64,000 bases of DNA from Pseudoalteromonas ulvae UL12 (GCF_014925405.1 NZ_AQHJ01000023.1:496001-560000), one strand, 5' to 3'. Shown: positions 1 to 9,721, counted from the stretch's first letter. The notes: generated by a model not told the origin, from the sequence alone. Made by a program: numbers and translations.

Positions 1-47
1 GGCCAGACAATTCTGACCTCTCAAAAAATACGATTATATAAAAAACA

Positions 48-854
48 TCACAACCATGCACTGGTCAACGAATCATCCGCCAAGGCTAATACATTTTGAT
101 CCATGGTTTCAGCTGGACGATTACAAGGCTTACCCACGACTTTTGCAGGCACTCCCACTACAGTGGTGTGCGCTTTTACAGGGCTTAAAACCACTGAGCC
201 CGCTCCAATTCGCGCGCCTTCTGCCACTTCAATGTTACCAAGCACTTTCGCCCCAGCACCTATCATCACACCTTCACGGATTTTAGGATGACGGTCTCCT
301 TGCTCGTTACCCGTACCGCCTAAGGTCACCCCTTGCAAAATAGACACGTTATCTTCAATCACGGCGGTTTCACCAATGACGATACCTGTGGCATGGTCAA
401 ACATAATGCCATGACCAATTTTACAAGCTGGATGAATATCGACCCCAAACACTTCAGAATTACGGCTTTGAATAAATCGAGCTAACTCTTTACGATCTTG
501 TCGCCATAAACAATGCGCTAAACGATGCACTTGAATCGACTGAAACCCTTTTAGATTCAATAACACTGTTAAATAACTATCCGCAGCAGGATCGCGATCT
601 TTTACCGCTTTAATATCGTGAGACACATGCGTCAGCATTCGGTCACAATCAACAAACGCTTGATCAAATAATTCTCGAAAGGTAAATGCAGACACAACCG
701 CATCAGACAATTTGTTTGCAACAATAAAGCTCAGTGCAGAGCCTAAACACTCATGATTTAAAATACACGAATAGACGTGACTGGCTAACAGCGGCTCTTT
801 TTTTACCAGCTCTGTTGCTTCTACTTTTAATTGCTGCCAAATTTGGTGTCTCAT
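48..854 (-). CDS. cysE: Serine O-acetyltransferase
   Basis: CysE transfers acetyl from acetyl-CoA to L-serine, giving O-acetylserine, the first committed step of cysteine synthesis in the cytoplasm. The 268-aa protein has the usual alpha-helical N-terminal half (about residues 1-138) and a left-handed beta-helix of hexapeptide repeats after that. The motif IMFDHATG places the catalytic His at residue 154, with the partner Asp at 139 in FGVDIHPA, matching His158/Asp143 of E. coli. The glycine-rich GGTGNEQGDRHPKIREG loop is intact. Length is close to the E. coli enzyme (273 aa), so this is a complete housekeeping copy. It is divergent from the MFS gene, with 137 bases between them and no obvious strong Shine-Dalgarno. 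Confidence 0.96.
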   Translation of the reverse strand: MRHQIWQQLKVEATELVKKEPLLASHVYSCILNHECLGSALSFIVANKLSDAVVSAFTFRELFDQAFVDCDRMLTHVSHDIKAVKDRDPAADSYLTVLLNLKGFQSIQVHRLAHCLWRQDRKELARFIQSRNSEVFGVDIHPACKIGHGIMFDHATGIVIGETAVIEDNVSILQGVTLGGTGNEQGDRHPKIREGVMIGAGAKVLGNIEVAEGARIGAGSVVLSPVKAHTTVVGVPAKVVGKPCNRPAETMDQNVLALADDSLTSAWL

Positions 855-991
855 TCAACCATTTACCTGTAAATAAAATGGGCTTTAGTTTAGCCCAAAT
901 ATTGATTAAAGTGTCTAGCTTCATTACGCCCTGTCGTTATGCCTTATAACCAACAGTTTTAAGCCTGCAAAACAACTTTTTAAGGAACACT

Positions 992-2170
992 GTGAACCGC
1001 CACGTTATTATTTTAGCTTTATGCCAAGGCCTAATTGTTACCGGTAACATTATGTTAGTGGCCATTACGGCATTAATAGGTCAAAAAATTAGCCCCAGCG
1101 TGACTTGGATTACACTACCAGTTGCCACACAATGCTTAGGCCTATTACTCGCCACCATTCCTGCGTCATTATTAATGGCTAAAACAGGGCGAAAACTTGG
1201 TTTTACGACCGGCAACTGTATCGGGATCAGCGGAGCACTCCTTGGCTGGTACGCCCTTGAGCAACAGTCATTTTTGTTATTTTGTATTGCAACAGGGTTC
1301 ATTGGCATCGGCATTGGTTTTGCCACTCTCTATCGTTTTGCTGCTATCGAGGCCTGCCCCGACAAACCCAGTCAAGCCATTTCGCTGATTATGGCCAGTG
1401 GCGTGGTTGCTGCTGTTATAGGCCCTAATTTAGCGATTTGGGTTGACCACCATGTTGATTCTATCAACTACAGTGCAACATTTTTGGCCTTAGCGGCGCT
1501 GTATTCTCTGGCCATTGTGCTGCTACAGTTTATCCGTTTTCACTCGCCACATAACACACAAGACTCAGGACCCGCTCGCCCACTCAAACAAATAATGGCT
1601 CAAGAATCGTTTATTATCGCCGCGTTTGTGGCCATGGTGTCATACACCTTAATGAACTTGCTGATGACGGCCACGCCACTTGCGATGCATCGCCATGGCT
1701 TTGATTTAGCCCAATCAGCCTTAGTCATTGAATGGCATGTCTTAGGCATGTTTTTACCCTCTTTTTTCACCGGTAAACTGATTGAAAAAATAGGGCAAAT
1801 ACACACTATGCTTTTGGGCTCTGCATTGATGTTACTGTGTATCGGCATCAATTTACTGGGTGTCACACATCATCATTTTTTACTGGCTTTATTTGCGCTC
1901 GGTGTCGGTTGGAATTTTATGTTTATTGCAGCCACTCAAATGGTGTCACAAACCTACCAAGCAAGCGAAAAAGCCAAAAGCCAAGCTGCCAATGAATTTT
2001 TAGTATTTAGCATGGTCACGGTGTCTGCATTAGGTGCGGGCTGGCTTGAAAGTACCGTTGGTTTTCAAACATTGAATAGTGTGTCGATTGTGCCACTGTG
2101 TTTGGTGATTGGGTTATTGTTTAAATTCAAATTTAACAATAAAAACCAGCTACATCAAATAGCTAATTAA
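992..2170 (+). CDS. MFS transporter
   Basis: A 392-aa inner-membrane protein of the major facilitator superfamily. The sequence is hydrophobic throughout, with about 12 predicted membrane segments in two halves. A basic motif-A-like loop (MAKTGRKLGF) follows the second helix, as in drug/sugar MFS carriers. The chosen start is GTG, with AAGGAA at a good distance upstream. The substrate cannot be read from the sequence. The gene stands alone: cysE is divergent and the kinase gene starts 182 bases downstream with its own leader. Export of a drug or metabolite is the likeliest role, by family only. Confidence 0.85.
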   Translation: MNRHVIILALCQGLIVTGNIMLVAITALIGQKISPSVTWITLPVATQCLGLLLATIPASLLMAKTGRKLGFTTGNCIGISGALLGWYALEQQSFLLFCIATGFIGIGIGFATLYRFAAIEACPDKPSQAISLIMASGVVAAVIGPNLAIWVDHHVDSINYSATFLALAALYSLAIVLLQFIRFHSPHNTQDSGPARPLKQIMAQESFIIAAFVAMVSYTLMNLLMTATPLAMHRHGFDLAQSALVIEWHVLGMFLPSFFTGKLIEKIGQIHTMLLGSALMLLCIGINLLGVTHHHFLLALFALGVGWNFMFIAATQMVSQTYQASEKAKSQAANEFLVFSMVTVSALGAGWLESTVGFQTLNSVSIVPLCLVIGLLFKFKFNNKNQLHQIAN

Positions 2171-2352
2171 GAGTCAATACTGGCTAATTACTCCCATACC
2201 AACAGGGAAATGCCTTTGCTTCAACACGGACAAATGGTATAAATTAGCCCAGCGTTATAATTACATCGCACGTTTTTTGCTTGGTATATTAACTAAAACC
2301 AAAAAGAGCCATAATTGGCACTGACGATAGCGAGAGTGAAAAGGATCATTTT

Positions 2353-4857
2353 GTGATTGATGGGTTAGCGGAGTTTTTAGCCACAAAGGGATACACCATT
2401 AGCGAGCCAATTGGCAAAGGCGGCATGGGTGAAGTCTACTTGGGTCACGATCCTCGTCTCAATCGCCCTATCGCAATTAAAATATGCTCACTGAGCGATC
2501 ACCCCAATAGTCAATTAGAAGCCAAAAATTTAGCCGCACTGAATCACCCTAACATAGTACAAGTTTACGATGTATTAGAGCACTTAGCACATACTCTGAT
2601 CATCATGGAGCTAGTCGAAGGCCCGACGCTGAAACAGCACCTAAAAACAGCGGTATTAACTGAAAAACAAAAACTCAATATTGTAACGCAAATATGCCAA
2701 GCGTTAGTTCACGCTCATCAACGAGGTGTGTTTCATTGCGATCTAAAAAGTAGCAATATCATTGTTAACCAAGACAATGACGTCAAGTTAGTCGATTTTG
2801 GGATCAGTATTAGCGAACACAACCCACAACCCAGAAGCATCAATTATGGCTCTGTGCTAACGGCCTCTCCTGAGCACCTAAATGGGCAAGCGCTCGATCA
2901 ACACAGTGACTTATTTTGTTTAGGATTACTCGCCTTTGATATGTTTTATCAGCGTCATCCCTTTGTAAGCAAACAAAGTAGCCTGGTTGACAACATGTTT
3001 AAACACCCCAAGCTCGATGCACAAAGCTTGCTCCCGCTATTGCCTGAGGCACTCGCACAGCTACTCAATCAATTAGTCGAAGTGGATAAAAAGCAACGCC
3101 CTGAAAATAGTGAAGATGTGCTAACGCGATTGCGTTTTATAGAACAACATTACGATATGGCGACTGATGATACATTAGCTATCACCAAAGTCTTACCTGC
3201 TGCCAACCAGTCCAAGTCAATGTTCAAGTTATTTGCTGCTGTACTTAGCCTTATGTTAGTCAGTGCAACACTTGGGTACTGGTTGATAACCCCAAAAGAG
3301 AAAGAGACGGTCTTATTATTACCCTCAACCGCACTCAATACAGTCAAAACCAATTTCACGCTGACAATCGATGATGCCCTTAGCCAGTACTTTATCCAGA
3401 ATGACCAGTTCAAGTTACTGCCAGAAACCGATGCACGATTAATCGACCAAATGACCGCTAAAAGTCACAGTGAACAGTTGGCGATTGCTGGTAAAGAATT
3501 AGGCGCATCCGTCATTATCCGCCCCACCATTCGTTGTGAGAAGATCTTTTGCCAAGTTAAATTGCAATCTTACCGCGCTCCATCTTGGTATGTACACAAT
3601 GAAAAATCAGGGAGGCTTAATGTCGAAAACTACACTCATTTATATACGTTTAGTCAAACCTTGCTTGAACAAATTACAGGCGGCCACGATATTAGCACTC
3701 AGCTAAACGATGGCGATGAACAAAACTACCAACAATATTTATCCATTAAACAAGCTTTTTTAAATGGTGATTTAAATAATACATCAGACAAAAATTCATT
3801 AGATCAACTCTATACATTATTGAAACAAAACAACAAAATTTATAGTGCGTATAGTTTATACCGAGAGCTTGCCCTCAATACCTATCACATTGATAAAAAC
3901 CCTGAGCATTTAACCCAAATGGAAGCACTGTTAGCCAGCTCACCAAGTCAATACAAACAAAGTGAAAGCTATCACCTTGATTTATTCAGCCTGTATCAAG
4001 CCCAGCAAGAATGGGAAAAAGCTCGTAATGTCATCGAGTTATTAAAACCTAAAAACCCTAGCCATTATTACAGCTTGCTCGGGAGATGGCACTACGCTCA
4101 AAATCAATTTAAAGAAACAAAGCAATACTATTTAAAATCTCTTGAGCTCACTCCGAACTTAGCACTTAGGAAATCATTGGCTTATTTGTACTATATCGAA
4201 AGCGATTTTGAACAAGCGCTAAACGAGACTTTACGTATCGTTAATGCGCTACCTGATGACTTATTTGCCAATCAGTTATTAGCGGATATATATATGGGAC
4301 AAGGTGAGTATAAAAAAAGCATCCAACATTATTTATCTTTTATTGATAGCTCACAAACACCGATTGATTACAGTAACTTAAGCCTCGCTTTATGGCTTGA
4401 CCAACAGCCAGAAAAAGCGCTTTATTACGCCCAAAAAGCACTCGAACTCGCGACTGAGAATACCGGCATCATCTTAAATTATGCTGACTTATTAAATGTG
4501 AACGCTCAAACACAACAAGCGCACGATTATTACCAGCAAATAATCAACAAAGTCATTGCAAAGCCGAGTGCGCAAGAGTTATTAGAAAAAGCGCAAGCTT
4601 ACAGTCAAGTCGGTGACCATATGAATGCGCTTAAAACATTGAGCTCTGTTGTTGTAAACAACGAGAACAAACAATTTTACTTTTACACCGCGACACTTGT
4701 GAATACTCAAGCAAAACAATTTGAGTCTGCCTTAGTAAGCTTTGAAGAATCTTTACAAGCAGGTTATCCCATTGAATGGTTTCAGTTTCCTTGGTATCAA
4801 CCGCTGTGTAAATTTACTATTTTTAGCAATAAAGCAGGCAGTTTTTGCCTGCAATAA
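2353..4857 (+). CDS. Membrane Ser/Thr protein kinase with periplasmic TolB-N-like and TPR regions
   Basis: An 834-aa eukaryotic-type (PknB-like) kinase. Residues 14-265 form the kinase domain: glycine loop GKGGMGEVYLG (21-31), Lys43 in AIKI, catalytic loop HCDLKSSN with Asp130, DFG at 148-150, and SPE in place of APE at 172-174. The usual Arg before the catalytic Asp is Cys129, so it is a non-RD kinase. One membrane helix (about 291-313) separates it from an outer part. Residues 318-450 look like the TolB-N-type domain found beside TPRs in adenylate-cyclase-like regulators, and TPR-like helices fill the rest. Topology suggests a cytoplasmic kinase and a periplasmic sensor. The start is GTG preceded by AAGGATC. 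No phosphatase or substrate gene lies nearby. Confidence 0.88.
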   Translation: MIDGLAEFLATKGYTISEPIGKGGMGEVYLGHDPRLNRPIAIKICSLSDHPNSQLEAKNLAALNHPNIVQVYDVLEHLAHTLIIMELVEGPTLKQHLKTAVLTEKQKLNIVTQICQALVHAHQRGVFHCDLKSSNIIVNQDNDVKLVDFGISISEHNPQPRSINYGSVLTASPEHLNGQALDQHSDLFCLGLLAFDMFYQRHPFVSKQSSLVDNMFKHPKLDAQSLLPLLPEALAQLLNQLVEVDKKQRPENSEDVLTRLRFIEQHYDMATDDTLAITKVLPAANQSKSMFKLFAAVLSLMLVSATLGYWLITPKEKETVLLLPSTALNTVKTNFTLTIDDALSQYFIQNDQFKLLPETDARLIDQMTAKSHSEQLAIAGKELGASVIIRPTIRCEKIFCQVKLQSYRAPSWYVHNEKSGRLNVENYTHLYTFSQTLLEQITGGHDISTQLNDGDEQNYQQYLSIKQAFLNGDLNNTSDKNSLDQLYTLLKQNNKIYSAYSLYRELALNTYHIDKNPEHLTQMEALLASSPSQYKQSESYHLDLFSLYQAQQEWEKARNVIELLKPKNPSHYYSLLGRWHYAQNQFKETKQYYLKSLELTPNLALRKSLAYLYYIESDFEQALNETLRIVNALPDDLFANQLLADIYMGQGEYKKSIQHYLSFIDSSQTPIDYSNLSLALWLDQQPEKALYYAQKALELATENTGIILNYADLLNVNAQTQQAHDYYQQIINKVIAKPSAQELLEKAQAYSQVGDHMNALKTLSSVVVNNENKQFYFYTATLVNTQAKQFESALVSFEESLQAGYPIEWFQFPWYQPLCKFTIFSNKAGSFCLQ
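4834..4852 (-). terminator. Hairpin at the converging gene ends
   Basis: GCAGGCA and TGCCTGC form a 7-bp stem around a 5-base loop inside the last codons of the kinase gene. On the minus strand it is followed by TTTATT, so it probably ends transcription of the converging gene that stops at 4865. The T-run is short, so efficiency is uncertain. Confidence 0.5.
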
Positions 4858-4864
4858 GAGTGGA

Positions 4865-5401
4865 TTACCTTTCGACTGGAGGTCGTCTAATAATCACACC
4901 CGGATCTTGTGACATAAAGATTTGTGCCTCTGCTGTATTAGGATCAGCAAATTGCACAACATAACGAAAAGAAATAGCCAGGTCAGCATCTGAAGGTGTC
5001 GCAGTTGCAAGGTTAACCGCCACCACTTGATCTAAAGGGATCGGTAAGTCAGGGTTTTGTGCATTAATAAACTGCTGGGTTTGACCCACATTGGCAATCT
5101 TCAGTACTAAGGTTTTATTGTCTGAAGAGACATACGAGCGCAAGTTGTAATTACAGTTATCAATTGCTTGGCAGTACTCTATTCCGTTACCAAAAAACGA
5201 CCATCCCTCAACAGCCATTTCAAGTATTAACGTTGCTTCTTGAGCAAAGTTAATTGCTGAATTGTGATTATCAAATGTCACCATTAAGCTATCAACAGCT
5301 TTGCCATTTTGCAGCGTTTGCCATACTGTTTTTTCGCCCTTGACAGGAAACGTAGGATGAAGCTGAAATGTCGTGCTGTTATTATTTATATTGATTTCCA
5401 T
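4865..5401 (-). CDS. Hypothetical protein, 178 aa
   Basis: I do not recognise this protein. It has no signal peptide or membrane helix and is rich in short beta-like stretches (MVTFDNHNSAINF, KTLVLKIANVG, ISFRYVVQF). Two cysteines sit close together in IEYCQAIDNCNYN. The C-terminus (DPGVIIRRPPVER) is proline- and arginine-rich. Start choice is well supported: AGGAAC lies about 8 bases before the ATG. It converges on the kinase gene and stands alone on its strand. A soluble cytoplasmic beta-sandwich is plausible, but the function is unknown. Confidence 0.7.
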   Translation of the reverse strand: MEININNNSTTFQLHPTFPVKGEKTVWQTLQNGKAVDSLMVTFDNHNSAINFAQEATLILEMAVEGWSFFGNGIEYCQAIDNCNYNLRSYVSSDNKTLVLKIANVGQTQQFINAQNPDLPIPLDQVVAVNLATATPSDADLAISFRYVVQFADPNTAEAQIFMSQDPGVIIRRPPVER

Positions 5402-5530
5402 AATGTCTGTTCCTAGTTAAAACTCAATCATATATAACCAGTTAGTACATTGATATTACTAATTATTACATCTTGAAAATCAGTTTTTTTTGAATCAAAA
5501 TGACTTCAAAAACCAGCACAGCTATTAAAC

Positions 5531-6406
5531 TCAGTCCTGCTTTAATCGCGATTGTTGATACTGGTTCACCCCAAATGCCAGAGCAATCATTGCCCCACCC
5601 ACTGCCAAACGCACTAAATCCGCATCGCGATTCCAAATCATTAAATTGACCACTATCCCTGCCGGGATCAGCACATTGTTCATGACTGCTAATGTCCCGA
5701 CATCAACAAGGGTCGCGCCTTTATTCCACGCGAAGAACCCAAGCCCAGAAGCAATCACTCCTAAGTAAACCAGCACGCCCCATTGTATTGAAGTCTGCGG
5801 CAATTGTGAGGGGTTGCCAAAGAGTGCATAACTTAAAAGTGCAACAACAAAAGCACCAACAAAAAACCAGCCAAAAATTTGATGTTGTTTGATTGGCTGA
5901 GAGTGCCGTTGGTTTTGTTGATTCATCACTCGCTTATAGCTCACCTGACCCATGGCAAAACACACATTAGCGCCTTGCACCAATAAAAACCCAGTGATAA
6001 AACCAGCGTCGATACTTTGATACCGGATTGCCACCGCACCTAACACAGCCAATAACGCCGACACTAAAAAATGCAGATGAAATTGGCGCTCAAGGACATC
6101 ATTAATCAACGTAATATAAACAGGTGTCATCACAGTAAACAGCAGTACCTCAGGTACACTTAAATACAAAAAGGAATGGTAATAAAAACCGTACATCAAG
6201 CCCAATTGCACCGCACCAATCGCCATCAACTGCGTAACAAAGACTTTACTCAATTCGCCCAAGCGCAAAAAAGGTAAAAAAACTAAAGCAGCAAGCCCTA
6301 CTCGCATCAGCACCGAAAACCACGGGTCGACTTGCCCTGCCAAATACACGCCAATTAGGCTAAACGAAAACGCCCAAAGCACTGTGACAACGATTAAATA
6401 AAGCAT
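5531..6406 (-). CDS. DMT/EamA-family transporter
   Basis: A 291-aa inner-membrane protein of the drug/metabolite transporter superfamily. It has about ten hydrophobic helices in two EamA repeats; the N-terminal helix LYLIVVTVLWAFSFSLIG and the second-half helix YLGVIASGLGFFAWNKGA are typical. Members export amino acids or other small metabolites, but the substrate cannot be told here. Its ATG lies inside the end of a 30-codon ORF on the same strand (6394-6486), which suggests translational coupling. The gene is downstream of the M16 peptidase gene but separated from it by a strong terminator. Confidence 0.85.
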   Translation of the reverse strand: MLYLIVVTVLWAFSFSLIGVYLAGQVDPWFSVLMRVGLAALVFLPFLRLGELSKVFVTQLMAIGAVQLGLMYGFYYHSFLYLSVPEVLLFTVMTPVYITLINDVLERQFHLHFLVSALLAVLGAVAIRYQSIDAGFITGFLLVQGANVCFAMGQVSYKRVMNQQNQRHSQPIKQHQIFGWFFVGAFVVALLSYALFGNPSQLPQTSIQWGVLVYLGVIASGLGFFAWNKGATLVDVGTLAVMNNVLIPAGIVVNLMIWNRDADLVRLAVGGAMIALAFGVNQYQQSRLKQD

Positions 6407-6486
6407 GATAAATTCATTGTTAAATATAAAAGCGCTATGTTAATCAATAACCCCGCCACAACAAAGCAGTAAACAACATTCGCCAT
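6394..6486 (-). CDS. Small hydrophobic ORF overlapping the DMT transporter start
   Basis: A 30-codon ORF reading MANVVYCFVVAGLLINIALL then YLTMNLSCFI. It has a well-placed Shine-Dalgarno (GGTGGAG, 7 bases before the ATG). Almost the whole peptide could form one membrane helix. Its last codons and TAA overlap the first four codons of the transporter in another frame, so ribosomes finishing it would be next to the transporter start. It could be a translational-coupling leader or a small membrane subunit. Expression is inferred only from the RBS and the overlap. Confidence 0.45.
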   Translation of the reverse strand: MANVVYCFVVAGLLINIALLYLTMNLSCFI

Positions 6487-6510
6487 CTATCTACTCCACC
6501 GAAAATAAAA

Positions 6511-6532
6511 AAGCCCGCGATATACGCGGGCT
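6511..6532 (-). terminator. Rho-independent terminator after the M16 peptidase gene
   Basis: AAGCCCGCG and CGCGGGCTT form a perfect 9-bp GC-rich stem with a 4-base loop. On the minus strand it is followed by TTTTATTTT, 29-50 bases past the peptidase stop codon. It isolates the peptidase transcript from the transporter unit. Confidence 0.88.
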
Positions 6533-6560
6533 TTTATTGTTAAGCTCGTTTATTGCTTAA

Positions 6561-9485
6561 TTATAAAAACACGTTTTCAATATCGAGTACTTCAACGTGT
6601 TTTTTATTCAGTTTGAGCGGGTAGCTTTCAATGATTTTATCTTCATTAATAAGCGCTGCTGGTTTATCTGAATTATATTTAAGCGGAGACACTTGCTCAG
6701 TGGTTAAACGTTTTGCCATGTCTTTACCATCACCGGTTACAAATACAAACTGAATATTATCGGTTTGTAAGTTGTCACGAATAACGCGGTTTACATCATC
6801 CACTGTGAGGCTCGCTAGTTGCTTACGCACATAACTTACAAACTCATCCGTTTGATAGAACTGGCTATCGAGGGCATAACCGAGTTGACGATCTTGGCTT
6901 GCCACTAACTGTGGCACAAAGTTAACTAAGAAATTACGGGTTGCAGCAAAGTTCTCTTCACTCATGCCGTCTTTGATTAATTTATCAAGTTCAAACATTG
7001 CAGTACGGGTAGCAAAATGCGCATCGTTATTAGAACGCAGTGGGCGTAACCATACTTGGAAGATTTGCTCAGAGCGGCCTAAGTTTGCATCCGGCTTGGT
7101 TTGGAAGCTACCACGTGGGAAGTATTCGATGTAAGAATAATCACCATAATTCATGCCGCGCACTTGGCGAATTCGCTCATATAAGAAACTGTTTGAACTT
7201 CTGTGCTCACCAAAATACGAACGCACTAACCAAAGTGCCGCCCAATCTTTATCGCTGCGAATAGTCTCAATCGGGAAACCAAACGACACAGCGGTCGACT
7301 TCGCAGTTTTTTCAATAATTGTTGCATGGCGGCCAACTAGTTTAGGTGCGTCAGCGATGGTTAAACGCTGCTCATCACCTTTTGGTAAAGTAGATAAGTC
7401 TTGCAGCATTTTGCTTTTTACTTTGCTAGGTAATGCACCTGTAATCCCTAAGTTCAGTTTCGCTTGTGTAAACTCGCTACGGTAAAAGGCTTTTACATCA
7501 TCAAGAGTGATCGACTCTAAATCAGACAAGTCACCATAGTTATAACTTTCATACGCATGGCCTTGATACAATTTATGATAAAGCACTTCTTTACCGAGCT
7601 CTTCATCGTTAGAGGCTTTTAAACCTGATTTTAAACCGTCAATTTGTTCTTTTTTCAAACGCTTAAAATCATCTTCACGAAAACCAGGATTAAGTAACTG
7701 ATCGCTGACTAATGCGTACCAAGCTGCAGCATTGTCTTTATGGACACGACCGCGAAATGAAAGCATTTCTTTATCAAGTTGCGCACCAAAGCTACCAGCT
7801 ATCGGATACATGGCTTTTTTAATGTCGTTATAAGAGCGACTTTCTGAACCACCTTGTGCTAACAAACTCGCGGTTAATGCGGCTAAGCCTTTTTTACCCA
7901 CAGGATCAGCCGCAGCGCCGGTATAGAATAAAAAGTTTACATCCACCAGCGGTGAATCATTACTTTTATCAAGCACATTAAACGCCACTTCAGTTGGTTT
8001 ATTGTTGATTTTTGCGACCAAGGCATTCAGGCTGACTTCTTGTTCAAACCCTTTGATGCTCGCTAAATCAGACATGGTCACAGTGGTGCGCGCTTCATCA
8101 ACAAAGTACTGATTCGCAATGTCTTTTATATCTTGCGCTGTGATTGCATCAGCACTTGCATACAGGTCATTAATGACTTCTGGATCACGTTCAAAGTGCA
8201 TATACGATGCAAGCGTTGAAGCAATGGCTTCTGATGAATCAAGGCCACCAACAAAGCTGTATTTTAAGTTTGATTTTAAGCTGGCCAGTTTATCGGCATC
8301 CACTAGCTCAGTGCGCGCTTGGGCATAAGTTTGATTAATCGCATCACGCACGACGGCTAAATCTTGTTCTTTTTCAACTTTTACAAATACATGCAACAAA
8401 CCTGGATCTTTGGTTTCGGCGTTGTAAGTAAACATTTGGCTAGCAATTTGTTTATCCACTACTAACTCTTGATACAGTGCTGAGTTATTTGAGAAATAAA
8501 GCTGAGAGATTAAATCAAGTGCAGCGCGGTCTTTTTGCTTAGGTTGCCACGCTGTGCCTTTATACGACACTAATAACCAGTGACCTGGTAAGCCATCATT
8601 TTTCTCATGGATGTATTTAGCTGCTTGCTGTTTTGGCTCAACCGGAATATCAGCGACGAAATCGCCTTTTTGCCAGTTACCCCAGTGTTTCTTCACCATT
8701 TTCATGGTTTCTTGTGGGTCGACATCACCTACAATCACTAACGATACATATTCAGGCTTATAAAACTTTTCAAAGAACTCTTGTCCATACGCCATTTGAT
8801 CTGGCATGGCTTCAATATCTTCAAAAAAGCCCATGGTAGTGTGCTTATAGGTATGCTTTTCAAACGCTTCGTTTCTAACTGCAGAGAGTAACTTACGAAT
8901 TGGGCTGGCATTATTTTTTAAATATTCGCCTTTTACAGTCAAAGCTTCAGTACGAAATTGCTCTTCGCTATACGATAAGTTTTGGAAAATATCCGCTTCA
9001 ATTTCGAGTACTTTATTTAAATGCTCTTTTGAGAAGTTAAGGTGATAATTAGTGTAATCATTGGTGGTGTAAGCGCGGTTATCCACCCCTGAATTTTTCA
9101 AAATATCTGAGTACACATCTTGCGGGTATTTTTCAGAGCCTTTAAACATCATATGTTCAAAAAAGTGAGCAAAGCCAGTTTTGCCCGCTTCAACTTCATT
9201 GCGTGATCCGACTGAAACCGGTATTTGCAGCGATACAACATCAGGGTAATCGGTTTTAACAATCATCACGCGCAAGCCATTTGGCAACTCTTCTAATACA
9301 TAGTTTTGCGAAAACACTTTATCGCGACTATTGTTGGCCATTTTTTTGTGGCTTGTTTGCTCAACAGCGTATGTAGATTGACCTGAAGTATCGTTGTTGC
9401 GTTTATTTCCTGCATCTACGTGGACAACACAACCCGATAAAATGGCAGACACTGCCAAGCTGGTCGCTAAAAGTTTAAATTTCAT
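6561..9485 (-). CDS. M16-family zinc metallopeptidase, lipoprotein
   Basis: A 974-aa pitrilysin/insulinase-type peptidase. The N-terminus is a lipoprotein signal with lipobox LSGC (Cys19), so it is probably anchored to a membrane facing the periplasm. The inverted zinc motif HFFEH gives ligands His107 and His111 and catalytic Glu110. Glu180 and Glu187 sit 7 apart as in pitrilysin, with Glu187 the likely third ligand. The first M16 pair fills about 60-490. The second half (about 510-960) repeats the fold without the HxxEH motif, so it is the non-catalytic half forming the closed chamber. It likely degrades peptides in the periplasm. AAGGGA precedes the ATG and a strong terminator follows. Confidence 0.93.
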   Translation of the reverse strand: MKFKLLATSLAVSAILSGCVVHVDAGNKRNNDTSGQSTYAVEQTSHKKMANNSRDKVFSQNYVLEELPNGLRVMIVKTDYPDVVSLQIPVSVGSRNEVEAGKTGFAHFFEHMMFKGSEKYPQDVYSDILKNSGVDNRAYTTNDYTNYHLNFSKEHLNKVLEIEADIFQNLSYSEEQFRTEALTVKGEYLKNNASPIRKLLSAVRNEAFEKHTYKHTTMGFFEDIEAMPDQMAYGQEFFEKFYKPEYVSLVIVGDVDPQETMKMVKKHWGNWQKGDFVADIPVEPKQQAAKYIHEKNDGLPGHWLLVSYKGTAWQPKQKDRAALDLISQLYFSNNSALYQELVVDKQIASQMFTYNAETKDPGLLHVFVKVEKEQDLAVVRDAINQTYAQARTELVDADKLASLKSNLKYSFVGGLDSSEAIASTLASYMHFERDPEVINDLYASADAITAQDIKDIANQYFVDEARTTVTMSDLASIKGFEQEVSLNALVAKINNKPTEVAFNVLDKSNDSPLVDVNFLFYTGAAADPVGKKGLAALTASLLAQGGSESRSYNDIKKAMYPIAGSFGAQLDKEMLSFRGRVHKDNAAAWYALVSDQLLNPGFREDDFKRLKKEQIDGLKSGLKASNDEELGKEVLYHKLYQGHAYESYNYGDLSDLESITLDDVKAFYRSEFTQAKLNLGITGALPSKVKSKMLQDLSTLPKGDEQRLTIADAPKLVGRHATIIEKTAKSTAVSFGFPIETIRSDKDWAALWLVRSYFGEHRSSNSFLYERIRQVRGMNYGDYSYIEYFPRGSFQTKPDANLGRSEQIFQVWLRPLRSNNDAHFATRTAMFELDKLIKDGMSEENFAATRNFLVNFVPQLVASQDRQLGYALDSQFYQTDEFVSYVRKQLASLTVDDVNRVIRDNLQTDNIQFVFVTGDGKDMAKRLTTEQVSPLKYNSDKPAALINEDKIIESYPLKLNKKHVEVLDIENVFL

Positions 9486-9654
9486 GGTGATCCCTTAAGT
9501 GTTTTTTGTTATATCGCGGCCTATTATGCTCAAGCATCGATTATTACGCGACTGATTACGATGAAAGTTTGTAAATAGATGTGTCATTTGACTGGCGATA
9601 CCTCCTCTCAACATGAATTTAATTCAACTTCAATGAAAAACTTTCACTAAAAAA

Positions 9655-9678
9655 ATCTATCTAGACGTCTAAATGGCT
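9655..9678 (+). promoter_or_regulatory. MetJ operator (tandem met boxes) and extended -10
   Basis: AGACGTCT at 9663-9670 is a perfect 8-bp met box. It is flanked in register by weaker boxes ATCTATCT (9655-9662, 4/8) and AAATGGCT (9671-9678, 5/8), the tandem layout MetJ needs. An extended -10 TGcTATATT begins at 9678, with TATATT at 9681-9686. Bound MetJ would cover the -35 region and repress the MTHFR-like gene when S-adenosylmethionine is plentiful. This is inferred from the established E. coli MetJ consensus. Confidence 0.72.
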
Positions 9679-9721
9679 GCTATATTAGTTGCCATAGATT
9701 GAATTTCGTTAGGGCAGGGTC

